From: Bacteroidales bacterium UBA6828
GTDB taxonomy: Bacteria > Bacteroidota > Bacteroidia > Bacteroidales > Paludibacteraceae
DNA: 15,333 nt
NCBI GenBank assembly: GCA_002452095.1
Contig: DKEG01000013.1
Location: 48,030-63,362, forward strand
Direction of reading: 5' to 3'
A program made the position numbers and the translations under genes. Under the pieces are notes generated by a model. That model was not told the origin of the DNA. It ran no database searches and saw only the letters and a list, made by a program, of their open reading frames with translations. Within the stretch, counting starts at the first letter, position 1. Each line of letters begins with the position of its first letter. This document shows, piece after piece, positions 1 through 7,433 of this stretch.

Positions 1-1877
1 TTGGCAACGGGTACGGACAACTTGTCCACCAAGAGCATACTGCCCGAGGTGGCAGATGTGTGGTAGTAACCATGAAAGAACAGTTCTGCAAACGACCGGA
101 AATAAGCAAAATCACGTGGCGTATAGGCGGTATTCAGTGTAGAGAAGAAGCCGTCAAAAGCATTAGCGGAAAAGCCCAAGCGCGAGGAAGCAGAGGTGAT
201 TTGTGCAGTCAGTTGGTCGCTATGTTGCGTGCAGAACTGCTGCCAGCGTTGCAGTCGCTGTTGCTGTGTGGACAGAGAGGGCAAATAGGATACGGCAGAG
301 TGGCAGGCGGTAATGAGACTATCCGCGAGCCATGCGTCCAAAGTGGGTTGCAGTTGCTCGCTCTGTGCCGCAATATCCGACCAATCGGTGCCTTCATATA
401 CGATATATGCCGTGTGGTTACTGCTGTTGCCACCGGTGAGCGAAGCGAAATAAGCAATGTCGTTCCGCTGTTGCGTGGTCATATAGTTGATATTCGACAG
501 GTTGGAGTTGAAAGACACTGACGGGCAGAAGAACACAAGTACAAGAGTGATGATGCCGATGGCTATCATGGCAAGACGGCTGTTGTGCAGCGAGTATTTG
601 CTTAGAAAGGGAAGAATGGGACGTTGGTACTCCGCAAACTGCTTCTGTGCGGGTAGCAGGTGCGGCAGATAAATGACGGAGAAAAGAATGGTGCCGACAA
701 GCATTGCTGCAGCGAATATACCCAAGTCGCGCAGAGCCACTGCCCGCAGAGGAAGCAAAGTGAGAAAGGCAGCCACCGTGGTGATATTGCCTATCACGAG
801 CGGGGATACGACCTCTTTGAGGTTGGTGCGGGTGTCCTGTGTGTAGCGTCTGTGTACCACCACATGGAGCGGGTAGTTGACAGCAATACCAATGATGATA
901 GTGCCAATGCCGATGACTATCAGCGATACGCTATGACACACCACGGCGACGACGGCAATACCGAAGAGCATACCGAATGCCACGGTGAGGAGTACATAGA
1001 GGATGTCCTTGGGATGACGGAATGTGAACAGCAGCAAGAGTATGATAAGCAGCAGGGCTAACCCGATAGCCATAATGCTGTCCCGCTTGATTTGCTGTGC
1101 ATTGCCCACGGCAATCACGGGGGCACCCAAGAGGCGGACACCTATACCCATATTTGCAGACATAGTGGCACGGGCTATATCGTCCAATTGCTGTACCAGA
1201 AGGGCGTTGTGTTGCGTCTCGGAAGCCCCGTAGGGAGTGGTGATATAGGCAAAAGCAAACCGTCCGTCGGCGGACATCATATATCCGTCGGTAGAGGTGA
1301 AATGGTCTGATACGGGCATAAAACCTTTGAGCCGCTGCAGCACAGGGCTGAACAGATTGAGAGGGTCTGCCTGTATGCGGCTGACGGCAAAAGAGGACAG
1401 CGGCAAAAGCAACTGCTGCTTGTCGGCTTGCAACAGGGTCGGTATGTAGTCGGGTTGCGCCAACAGGCTGTCCATTCTCGCATAGTCAGCAGCCGTGAGG
1501 AAGTACGGGATATTGCGATACACCCAATCTATGCCGTCCAAATACTGCTGCATATCCACTTGTGTGGTGAGGGACGGCATAGAATCACCCAAGGACTGAT
1601 AACGCGTCTGGTAATCGTCCACGGCATCCAACAGGCGGGAGGTATTGGCAGTAGTGTCCTCAAATACAATCATGATGCGCTCGGCATCGGAGAACTCCTG
1701 GTAGAGTTGCATAGCCCGTTGGTTGCGTGCGTCCAAGGGCAGGAAGTCGGATATGTCTTCGGAGAACGATATGGTGGCGGACAGCCCTGCCAATATCACG
1801 CACACAAGCAGCAGACTGCCCCACAGTACAGGGCGGTGCCGCGCAAAATAGTCGTAGATGGCAAGAATGAGTTTCAT
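1..1877 (-). CDS. MMPL/RND-family lipid exporter, C-terminal part outside the window
   Basis: An inner-membrane exporter of the MMPL (RND superfamily) type; in APE/flexirubin clusters such a protein is thought to move the pigment or its lipid conjugate out of the inner membrane. The ATG at 1877 lies one base after the TGA of the upstream ligase gene, so the two are probably coupled. About 625 codons are visible before the window edge. Residues 17-37 form the first membrane helix, followed by a large periplasmic loop to about residue 265. A block of closely spaced helices runs from about 268 to 400 (first helix IGLALLLIILLLLFTF). A further hydrophobic helix follows (IAIGIITLVLVFF), then a second periplasmic domain. 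The fourth-helix motif, usually GxxVDY in MMPL proteins, reads GIAVNYPLH, with Asn334 in place of the proton-relay Asp. The family is clear; the substrate is inferred from context. Confidence 0.9.
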   Translation of the reverse strand, partial: MKLILAIYDYFARHRPVLWGSLLLVCVILAGLSATISFSEDISDFLPLDARNQRAMQLYQEFSDAERIMIVFEDTTANTSRLLDAVDDYQTRYQSLGDSMPSLTTQVDMQQYLDGIDWVYRNIPYFLTAADYARMDSLLAQPDYIPTLLQADKQQLLLPLSSFAVSRIQADPLNLFSPVLQRLKGFMPVSDHFTSTDGYMMSADGRFAFAYITTPYGASETQHNALLVQQLDDIARATMSANMGIGVRLLGAPVIAVGNAQQIKRDSIMAIGLALLLIILLLLFTFRHPKDILYVLLTVAFGMLFGIAVVAVVCHSVSLIVIGIGTIIIGIAVNYPLHVVVHRRYTQDTRTNLKEVVSPLVIGNITTVAAFLTLLPLRAVALRDLGIFAAAMLVGTILFSVIYLPHLLPAQKQFAEYQRPILPFLSKYSLHNSRLAMIAIGIITLVLVFFCPSVSFNSNLSNINYMTTQQRNDIAYFASLTGGNSSNHTAYIVYEGTDWSDIAAQSEQLQPTLDAWLADSLITACHSAVSYLPSLSTQQQRLQRWQQFCTQHSDQLTAQITSASSRLGFSANAFDGFFSTLNTAYTPRDFAYFRSFAELFFHGYYHTSATSGSMLLVDKLSVPVA

Positions 1878-1878
1878 A

Positions 1879-3168
1879 TCAGCGCAGGTCGATAAACTTG
1901 ACAGGTTTGCGTGCTTTGGCGGGGAAATTGATATGCTGAATGGTGTCAAACGGCAGCACTTCCACCCGGGGTGCTACGCGCAAGCGGGAGCGGAACTTGT
2001 CCTTCAGGTCTTTGATGACGGACTCATCGCTGAGGTCGGAGCGGGTACTCACCTGCACAATCACCTCGTCGGTACCTGCATCGGAGTTGCAGACCTTCAC
2101 CACATAGTTGGCTACATAGTCCGTGTTGTCAAGTACATCGTTGATAGCAGGCGGGTAGATGGTGGTTCCTTTGAGTTTTATCATATTGTTCTTTCTGCCT
2201 ATGATAGGCGTCAGGCGGTAGGAATTACGCCCGCAACGGCAAGGCTCCGCCACCTTGGTTGCCATATCTCCCGTGCGGAAGCGCAGCAGCGGCATACCTT
2301 CCACACCCAGTGTAGTGATTACCACCTCACCGCTCTGTCCGTCAGGTACAGGCATATTGTCTTCTCCAATGATTTCCACTATAATCAGTTCGGGGTGTAC
2401 GTGTCCCCCGCAGCCGAACTCACACTCGGAGAATGTAGCGGACATCTCTGTGGAAGAGTAGGTGGCAAACAGTTGTACCTCAGGCCATTTGTCGTGTATC
2501 CTCTGTCCTAACAGGTTCAGATGGAACTGCTGGTCGCGCAGTCCCTCGCCTATTCCGATAATCTTGCGCACGGAGGAGTGCCGGTAGTCGATATGATTCT
2601 GCTCGGCATATTCTATCAGTCGCAGGATAAAAGACGGCACGCACATAATGGCATTGGGTCTGATACGCATGATAGTGTCCCATTGCAGTTCGGGTATGCC
2701 GTTGCCTACACGGATAACTCCCGCTCCCAAGTCCCGCAGCCCCAACCAATATGCCAAGCCTGCCATAAAACGCTTGTCTATGGTGGTCATCAGTTGCACG
2801 ATGTCGCCCTTGCGTATTCCCGCACAGGCAAAAGACTTATGCTCGTTGTATGCCAACCGTTGCAGGTCATGCTCTGTGCAGCCGAAGGTTACTGGTTCGC
2901 CCAGAGTTCCCGATGTGGTGATGTAGTCAATGATGTCCTGCTTGGGTACACAGAGAAAGTCCCCGTTATACAGTTGCAGGTCTTTCTTTTCCGTGAAGGG
3001 CAGACGCTGCAGGTCTGCTATGGTCTGTATCGACTCGGGGTCTATACCCGTGCGGGCAAACATTCTCTTATAGTAGGGGCTGTGTGCTGCCAGATAGGCA
3101 ATCTGTTTGCGCAGCAAGTCCTCTTGATAGCGTGCAATCTCTTGCGGTGAAGCGTATTCTATATCCAT
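1879..3168 (-). CDS. PaaK-like (phenylacetate-CoA ligase / F390 synthetase family) acyl-activating enzyme
   Basis: An AMP-forming adenylating enzyme of the PaaK/coenzyme F390 synthetase family, 429 residues, close to the usual length. Visible motifs are the phosphate-binding loop TTSGTLGEP (84-92), the YSSTE adenine/acyl-AMP motif (237-241), FRTGD with the ribose-binding Asp (297-301) and the hinge GRKNNMIKLKG (324-334). A Lys-rich C-terminal lid ends in ARKPVKFIDLR. Cysteines at 249, 253, 310 and 312 with nearby histidines could form the metal site seen in some PaaK-like structures. In this cluster it most plausibly activates the aromatic starter acid (a 4-hydroxycinnamate- or benzoate-type acid) as CoA or ACP thioester; that substrate is inference. 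It lies 15 nt after the hydrolase gene and one base before the exporter gene. Confidence 0.9.
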   Translation of the reverse strand: MDIEYASPQEIARYQEDLLRKQIAYLAAHSPYYKRMFARTGIDPESIQTIADLQRLPFTEKKDLQLYNGDFLCVPKQDIIDYITTSGTLGEPVTFGCTEHDLQRLAYNEHKSFACAGIRKGDIVQLMTTIDKRFMAGLAYWLGLRDLGAGVIRVGNGIPELQWDTIMRIRPNAIMCVPSFILRLIEYAEQNHIDYRHSSVRKIIGIGEGLRDQQFHLNLLGQRIHDKWPEVQLFATYSSTEMSATFSECEFGCGGHVHPELIIVEIIGEDNMPVPDGQSGEVVITTLGVEGMPLLRFRTGDMATKVAEPCRCGRNSYRLTPIIGRKNNMIKLKGTTIYPPAINDVLDNTDYVANYVVKVCNSDAGTDEVIVQVSTRSDLSDESVIKDLKDKFRSRLRVAPRVEVLPFDTIQHINFPAKARKPVKFIDLR

Positions 3169-3183
3169 ATTCGTGTATGTTAT

Positions 3184-3999
3184 CTATATTATATCCGACA
3201 GCCAACGGAGGAACTGCGCTTTCCATTGCCGGCTCTCATCGGTTCCTTTTGTATCTGAAGCACCAAAGCCATGCCCACCTGTCCTGTATTGTATGTACCG
3301 GTGCGGGATATGCCGGTCGGTGAGTGCCGAATCCAACAGCACGGAATTGCGATAGTGTACCACAGGGTCGTCCATACAATTCACCAGGAACACCGGCGGG
3401 CAGTCGGCAGGGATATGCCGCTCTATCGACAGCGAGTCCTGCATAGCCTTGTTCCACTGCCGCCATACGCCCAATGCACCCCGCCTGCTGCGCGGGTGCG
3501 CTATGCTCTTGTCTGCCAGCGTAACCACAGGGTATATGGGACAGAGGAAGTGCGGTTTGTACGGCGTACGGTTGTGCGTATAGGACATCATCGTCAAGTG
3601 TCCGCCTGCGGAGAAGCCCATTACGCCTATCTTTGCGGTGTCTATCCTGTACTCGTCCGCATGTTCATACACCTCACGCAATGCCCATTCGATGTCTGTC
3701 AGCATATCGGGGTACTTGTTGCCTATCCCCAACACGCGCCAGCCTATGAAGTACGCGGGTATGGTGGCTACCCTGTACTTGAGTACAAAGGCGTTGATGC
3801 CCTCGCTTTGCAGCCATTCCGCCACACCTATCCCCTCGGTTTTCATGTCATGCCAACTGTAACTGCCGCCCGGGCATACCACCACCGCCACGCCTGTGTT
3901 CCGTGCAGAGTCTGCCAAGAAAGGCGTAAGCGTTACCTTTGCCGATAGGCTGAAGGCAACAAGCAACAGGCAGTATGTCGTTATGAGTCTCTTCGGCAT
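3184..3999 (-). CDS. secreted alpha/beta hydrolase (acetyl-esterase / BD-FAE-like)
   Basis: A 271-residue alpha/beta hydrolase of the acetyl-esterase/lipase type. The start chosen is the ATG at 3999, because the protein then opens with a good Sec signal peptide (MPKRLITTYCLLLVAFSLSA, cleavage near residue 20). An in-frame upstream ATG at 4041 would bury that signal behind 14 polar residues. The oxyanion-loop motif CPGGSY is at 42-47, the nucleophile elbow GFSAGG has Ser130, the acid is probably Asp211 in CMDDPV, and the catalytic His is His243 in GGHGFG. The start overlaps the end of the 852-residue fusion gene by 19 nt and is preceded by AGAAGAGAT, a possible weak ribosome site. The exported location suggests action on a finished or exported lipid or glycan ester; the substrate is unknown. 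Related enzymes deacetylate xylan or remove feruloyl groups, but context argues against a plain polysaccharide role. Confidence 0.85.
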   Translation of the reverse strand: MPKRLITTYCLLLVAFSLSAKVTLTPFLADSARNTGVAVVVCPGGSYSWHDMKTEGIGVAEWLQSEGINAFVLKYRVATIPAYFIGWRVLGIGNKYPDMLTDIEWALREVYEHADEYRIDTAKIGVMGFSAGGHLTMMSYTHNRTPYKPHFLCPIYPVVTLADKSIAHPRSRRGALGVWRQWNKAMQDSLSIERHIPADCPPVFLVNCMDDPVVHYRNSVLLDSALTDRHIPHRYIQYRTGGHGFGASDTKGTDESRQWKAQFLRWLSDII

Positions 4000-6539
4000 A
4001 TCTCTTCTGCTACCAGTTGTGAGGTCATCACCGTGCCGCACAGTCCGTGCAGCAGGCAGTTCTGCCCTGTCAGATACAGGTTGTCCACGCGAGTGCGGTA
4101 CATTCCTAACGGTTGGTTCAACCCGAACATGGCTCCCTCGGGCGTGAGGTAGTCGTCACGGAACGTGAGTGAGGTAGAGGTGAAATAGGAGTCTGTCTGC
4201 TCCCGTAGGTTCGGGTAGATAGCCTCAATGCGGTCTATCAAGGCTTCCGCCTTGCTTTGCTTGAACGCTTCATACGCCGCATAGTCGGCTTTGCGGTCTT
4301 GTTGCCACGGTGCCAGTTCGCTATACTCTAATGGTGCAATCACCTCCATCGTGTGCGCCCACTCGTCTTGTCCCGCTACGGGCGGGGTAAGGAAGGCGAT
4401 GTTCTCGGGAAGGATAAAGTGATTCTCCGGCAAATAGCGGAACGACTGCGGCTTGAACCGGATATATACCTTGAACGACCCGTACGATTCCTCGGTCTGT
4501 TCGATGCGATGTACCGTGGCAGGACGGAATATGGGTTCCGTACACAGCGGGAGTAACATCTTTGGGTGCAGCGAACTGACCACCACATCCGCCCGATATT
4601 CGTGCTTCTCGGTATAGACACAGGCGGCGTGCTTGTCCTGTATCTCCACCTTGGTTACCTTTTCGCCCGACAGTATCCGTCCTCCATGGCGCGTGATATA
4701 CAGGCACAGCGCATCTGTCAGCGGGCGTGTACCACCGATAAAACGGTATGTCCCTTCGTTAAACAGGTCGATAATCCGCTCCCTGTCCGCCTGACTGCCG
4801 CAGGTAGCCCCGCCATAGAGCAGCGAGTATATGTCGCCCTCGCCATGCGTCACATCGGGCGGACATTTCTCCACAGGCAAATGAATACCCAGTGTGTCCA
4901 GCACCTGCCTTACGGTACCGCCTTCGCCTAATCCGCAAGCCACGTGGATACCCGTCATCCACCACTCGCCATTGCGTTCGTAACTGTACATGCCGCCGCC
5001 CGCCACAGGCAGTTGTTCCAGCACTGTCACCGAGTAGCCCTCTTTTGCAAGCAGTGCCGCCGTAAACAAACCGCCCACACCTGCTCCGAGTATGGTCGCC
5101 GTATGCGTGTTTATCTCCAACAGATGGCGGTAATAGTGCTCTATAGACTTCGTCTTATGCCTGTAGCCGACACCGAAGGTAGGGTCGGTAGTGGTTATCT
5201 CCGGCAGGTACTCCAACGTAATATCCCCCGTGGTATAGAGCAGAAAATCCACTTTGTTCAGCACGTCATAACTATGGTGAATGCACACCGGCACCACGGG
5301 CAGGTTCAGTTGCTCGGCTATATACATCGCCCCGCTGTGCATAGGCAGCAGGTGTCCCGTCTTGGAACGTGTGCCTTCGGGGAACACCAATATGCTGTCT
5401 CCACGGCGGACACTGTCGCGCAATACCTCCAGACTGTTCTCTATACCCCCTTTCACCAGCGGGAAGCGTGCCGCCTTCACCACCGGTGCAAAGAGCGGAT
5501 TTTTCCCCACCCAGTCCTGTGCCAATACCACCAAGTCTGGTTGTTCTGCCAGCATAGTCAGGATGTCGAGCAGCGAATTATGGTTGGCTATATACATGCG
5601 GGGCTTGCCGTCTTGCGGGCGGAACTGCTTGCCCGTAACCCGAAAGTCCACCCCGGGAATGGTGTTCGACATATAGCGTGCCATTGCCGAACAGAACACC
5701 CTGAAGTGCCGGCGCAGTGCGGGCAGCCTGTCCCCAAGCAACCGCACCGCCCATGCATAAGGTGTAATCAGCAGGAAGCATATCAGTATCAGTTTCCCTA
5801 CATACCACAGCGACGGGGCGTATCTTCTCGGCAAGCCGTACACCAACGCCACCACGCACAGCAGACTGTTGAGCAGGCTGATACGGGTGAAGTCGTACAC
5901 CGGTCGGAAATGGCTCACCCGCTCCTCACGGGGCGGATAATACACGCGGATAGCCACGGGAATAGTCGCTATCCTTGCCCACGTGGAGAACACCAATAAC
6001 TCCAACTCCGACTCATAGCGTGCCGTCATCAGTTGCCAGCCGTGCATACGATACAGCGGATAGATACGGAATCCCGACTGTGTGTCAGGCAGCCGCCGCC
6101 CTGTCTGCAGGCGGAACCAGAAGTTGGAGAAGCGGTTGGCAAACGTATTCTGCCGCGGCATATTCTCCTGCCGTAGTCCGCGGCTGCCGATGATGATATG
6201 CCCGGGGTGCAGCAACGCCTCTTCCACCAGCAGCGGAATGTCCTCGGGGTAGTGCTGTCCGTCCGCGTCAATGGTCAGCACATACTCGAAGCCCATCTCC
6301 AACGCTTTCCTGAAGCCCTGCTTGAGGGCATACCCCTTGCCCCTGTTGCGGGCGTATGACACCACCGTAACTGGGAAATCCAACGTCTGCAGCAGCGTCA
6401 GCGTATCGTCCGTACACCCGTCTGCCACCACGATAATATCCTGCATATACCGGTGGGTGCGGCGCACCACGTCCACCACCGTCCCGCGGTTGTTATAGGT
6501 CGGTATCAGGGCGCATATATGTAACGACGAAGCGCGCAT
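3981..6539 (-). CDS. three-domain fusion: GT2 glycosyltransferase + PlsC-like acyltransferase + CrtI-like FAD oxidoreductase
   Basis: One uninterrupted 852-residue reading frame carries three activities. Residues 5-220 are a DPM/ArnC-like GT2 domain with the opening ALIPTYNNRGT, VADGCTDDT, the DAD metal motif (91-93) and the QSGFRIY region. Two hydrophobic segments (about 221-236 and 246-265) follow. Residues about 310-475 are a PlsC-type acyltransferase with the HX4D motif NHNSLLD (His320, Asp325) and FPEGTRS (386-392). After a linker of about ten residues, the FAD fold starts at ATILGAGVGGLFTAALL (GxGxxG at 485-490) and ends with the CrtI/phytoene-desaturase-like YLTGQNCLLHGLCGT. In related clusters as I recall them these parts are usually separate proteins or at most pairwise fusions. 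A likely role is building or attaching the glyco/acyl anchor of the polyene; the oxidoreductase step is unknown. The start at 6539 overlaps the upstream hotdog gene by 47 nt because GT2 homology begins within nine residues. Confidence 0.9.
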   Translation of the reverse strand: MRASSLHICALIPTYNNRGTVVDVVRRTHRYMQDIIVVADGCTDDTLTLLQTLDFPVTVVSYARNRGKGYALKQGFRKALEMGFEYVLTIDADGQHYPEDIPLLVEEALLHPGHIIIGSRGLRQENMPRQNTFANRFSNFWFRLQTGRRLPDTQSGFRIYPLYRMHGWQLMTARYESELELLVFSTWARIATIPVAIRVYYPPREERVSHFRPVYDFTRISLLNSLLCVVALVYGLPRRYAPSLWYVGKLILICFLLITPYAWAVRLLGDRLPALRRHFRVFCSAMARYMSNTIPGVDFRVTGKQFRPQDGKPRMYIANHNSLLDILTMLAEQPDLVVLAQDWVGKNPLFAPVVKAARFPLVKGGIENSLEVLRDSVRRGDSILVFPEGTRSKTGHLLPMHSGAMYIAEQLNLPVVPVCIHHSYDVLNKVDFLLYTTGDITLEYLPEITTTDPTFGVGYRHKTKSIEHYYRHLLEINTHTATILGAGVGGLFTAALLAKEGYSVTVLEQLPVAGGGMYSYERNGEWWMTGIHVACGLGEGGTVRQVLDTLGIHLPVEKCPPDVTHGEGDIYSLLYGGATCGSQADRERIIDLFNEGTYRFIGGTRPLTDALCLYITRHGGRILSGEKVTKVEIQDKHAACVYTEKHEYRADVVVSSLHPKMLLPLCTEPIFRPATVHRIEQTEESYGSFKVYIRFKPQSFRYLPENHFILPENIAFLTPPVAGQDEWAHTMEVIAPLEYSELAPWQQDRKADYAAYEAFKQSKAEALIDRIEAIYPNLREQTDSYFTSTSLTFRDDYLTPEGAMFGLNQPLGMYRTRVDNLYLTGQNCLLHGLCGTVMTSQLVAEEICRRDS

Positions 6540-6825
6540 ACGTATCTTCTTTATCGGTTATCACTACTTGGTATTCTTCTTCCTTGCGCGGGGTGAATGT
6601 ATAGGTTATCTCCGCCGTGGACGGCACGGGTTTCATAAACTTCAGGTTCGTAATCCGCTCTATCTTCCGCCCCGTCAGTTCCTCGGCTATCTGCACCAAG
6701 CACGCCCCGGGGGTAACGGGCATATCGGGGAAATGCGCCTTGTATATCGGGTGCGCGGCGTTCAGCCGCACCGTAAAGCGCAGCCCGTCCTGTGCTATGA
6801 CCTGACAGAAATCTCCTACCAACAT
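6493..6825 (-). CDS. FabZ-like hotdog dehydratase (3-hydroxyacyl-ACP dehydratase, ApeI-like)
   Basis: A 110-residue single-hotdog protein resembling FabZ/FabA. The core motif HFPDMPVTPGACLVQ carries the catalytic His31. The position 14 residues later, Glu68 in E. coli FabZ (His54+14), is Gln45 here. It should dehydrate 3-hydroxyacyl-ACP intermediates during polyene elongation, perhaps only together with the second hotdog protein at 11220-11627. The start is the ATG at 6825. A longer in-frame reading up to 7341 exists but would overlap the LolA-like gene and has no homology, whereas the ATG at 6825 has a strong AGGAGG site 7 nt upstream and follows the LolA-like stop by 2 nt. Other members of this subfamily may also have Gln here, so the substitution may be lineage-typical rather than a defect. 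Confidence 0.88.
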   Translation of the reverse strand: MLVGDFCQVIAQDGLRFTVRLNAAHPIYKAHFPDMPVTPGACLVQIAEELTGRKIERITNLKFMKPVPSTAEITYTFTPRKEEEYQVVITDKEDTYARFVVTYMRPDTDL

Positions 6826-6827
6826 GC

Positions 6828-7280
6828 TCACTCCTCCTGTATCTCCACGTTGTGGAACGTTATCGTACTCTTGTCTCCGTTCTTCTCGGTCAGCACCACG
6901 CGCTCCGCCACGTTCATCGTCTCGTGCATCGTAATCCGTACCGACTGGAACAGTTGCTTCAGTTCCCGTTTCTTGGGTATCAGCAGATACACGTTTCCCT
7001 CTTGTTTCACAGAGAACTCTGCGTTGTCGTGCAGATAGTCGCCCGCTATCGTGTTCACGATAAACTGCAGCAACTGCTGCACCTGCGGCGCGGTGGATTG
7101 GCTGCCCAACTCCCATTTGCAGGCATCGGGCGACCGGTACTCCCAGCACATCCTGTCGGGCGCATTGTAACTCACATGCCCCGTACTCACCTGCGGTTCC
7201 TGCAACATTCTCACCTCTTTCACCTGACGGAAGTCCGCCTCGAGGTTCAGAATCGTACACAATATAAATGCTACTATCAT
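6828..7280 (-). CDS. LolA-like outer-membrane lipoprotein/lipid carrier
   Basis: A 150-residue protein with the LolA N-terminal pattern: a short hydrophobic leader (MIVAFILCTILNLEA), then ADFRQVKEVRML, SYNAPDRMCWEY and a hydrophobic-patterned beta-rich body ending in STITFHNVEI. LolA-like proteins shuttle lipidated cargo across the periplasm. In APE clusters a LolA-like gene is a standard partner of the MMPL exporter and probably carries the polyene lipid to the outer membrane. It is shorter than typical LolA (about 200 residues). The leader from the ATG lacks the usual positive residues, yet the in-frame codons just upstream encode RKKRY, so a non-ATG start upstream is possible. It is the first gene after the 150-bp gap, so it may have its own promoter, though I see no clear Bacteroidota -33/-7 motif. 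Confidence 0.8.
   Translation of the reverse strand: MIVAFILCTILNLEADFRQVKEVRMLQEPQVSTGHVSYNAPDRMCWEYRSPDACKWELGSQSTAPQVQQLLQFIVNTIAGDYLHDNAEFSVKQEGNVYLLIPKKRELKQLFQSVRITMHETMNVAERVVLTEKNGDKSTITFHNVEIQEE
6833..6838 (-). promoter_or_regulatory. Shine-Dalgarno site for the FabZ-like gene
   Basis: The minus strand reads AGGAGG seven bases before the ATG at 6825, inside the last codons of the LolA-like gene. It decides the start of the hotdog gene. Strong Shine-Dalgarno sequences are uncommon in Bacteroidota, so its presence stands out among neighbours that lack one. Confidence 0.7.
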
Positions 7281-7313
7281 ATATCTCTTTTTTCGTTCTT
7301 GTATCCACCCGAC

Positions 7314-7346
7314 ATTCTCTCGGTATTCTCTCGGTATTCACTCGGT
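7314..7346. repeat. 11-bp tandem repeat, 3 copies (ATTCTCTCGGT)
   Basis: Three head-to-tail copies: ATTCTCTCGGT at 7314-7324 and 7325-7335, and ATTCACTCGGT (one mismatch) at 7336-7346. The array is bracketed by CCCGAC at 7308-7313 and its reverse complement GTCGGG at 7351-7356, which could pair as a 6-bp stem with a loop of about 37 nt. The period is close to one helical turn. No spacers, so this is not CRISPR-like. Confidence 0.9.
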
Positions 7347-7373
7347 AAAAGTCGGGGCTTGAGTGGGTGATTC

Positions 7374-7406
7374 AGCAAGGGATAAGCAAGGGATGAGCAA
7401 GGGATA
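7374..7406. repeat. 11-bp tandem repeat, 3 copies (AGCAAGGGATR)
   Basis: Three head-to-tail copies of AGCAAGGGAT plus A, G and A as the eleventh base, at 7374-7384, 7385-7395 and 7396-7406. Apart from that last base the copies are identical. The sequence is unrelated to the neighbouring array at 7314-7346, but period and copy number are the same. Confidence 0.9.
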
Positions 7407-7433
7407 GAATACCCCAATACTACCCTCAAAACA

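Larger units (their letters stand above)
7281..7433. other. intergenic gap with repeat arrays
   Basis: This is the only sizeable non-coding stretch in the window, between the small membrane protein gene and the LolA-like gene. It holds two triple 11-bp tandem arrays (entered separately) and a 6-bp inverted pair around one of them. I find no TAnnTTTG promoter element and no GC-rich hairpin with a T-run on the minus strand. It may be a regulatory region, an RNA-processing site or a dispersed intergenic repeat. Confidence 0.7.

Noticed and set aside
1858..3948. Plus-strand open frames at 1858-2511, 2521-3150 and 3271-3948
   Set aside because: They mirror the ligase and hydrolase genes, which have full family motifs; the plus-strand products resemble no family.
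4944..5999. Open frame of 351 codons on the plus strand
   Set aside because: It lies antisense to the acyltransferase/GT2 part of the fusion gene, has no recognisable motif and is rich in His, Gln, Arg and Cys, as expected of a shadow frame.
6493..7341. A 282-codon reading of the FabZ-like gene starting at 7341
   Set aside because: The first 172 residues overlap the LolA-like gene in another frame and are low-quality Arg/Gly-rich sequence; the ATG at 6825 with an AGGAGG site explains the hotdog protein fully.
7308..7356. Rho-independent terminator after the small membrane protein gene
   Set aside because: The only pairing found is a 6-bp stem with a loop of about 37 nt and no following T-run on the minus strand, too weak to call.
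7314..7406. Possible CRISPR array
   Set aside because: Units are 11 bp, directly abutting, with no spacers and only three copies each; no cas genes are present.
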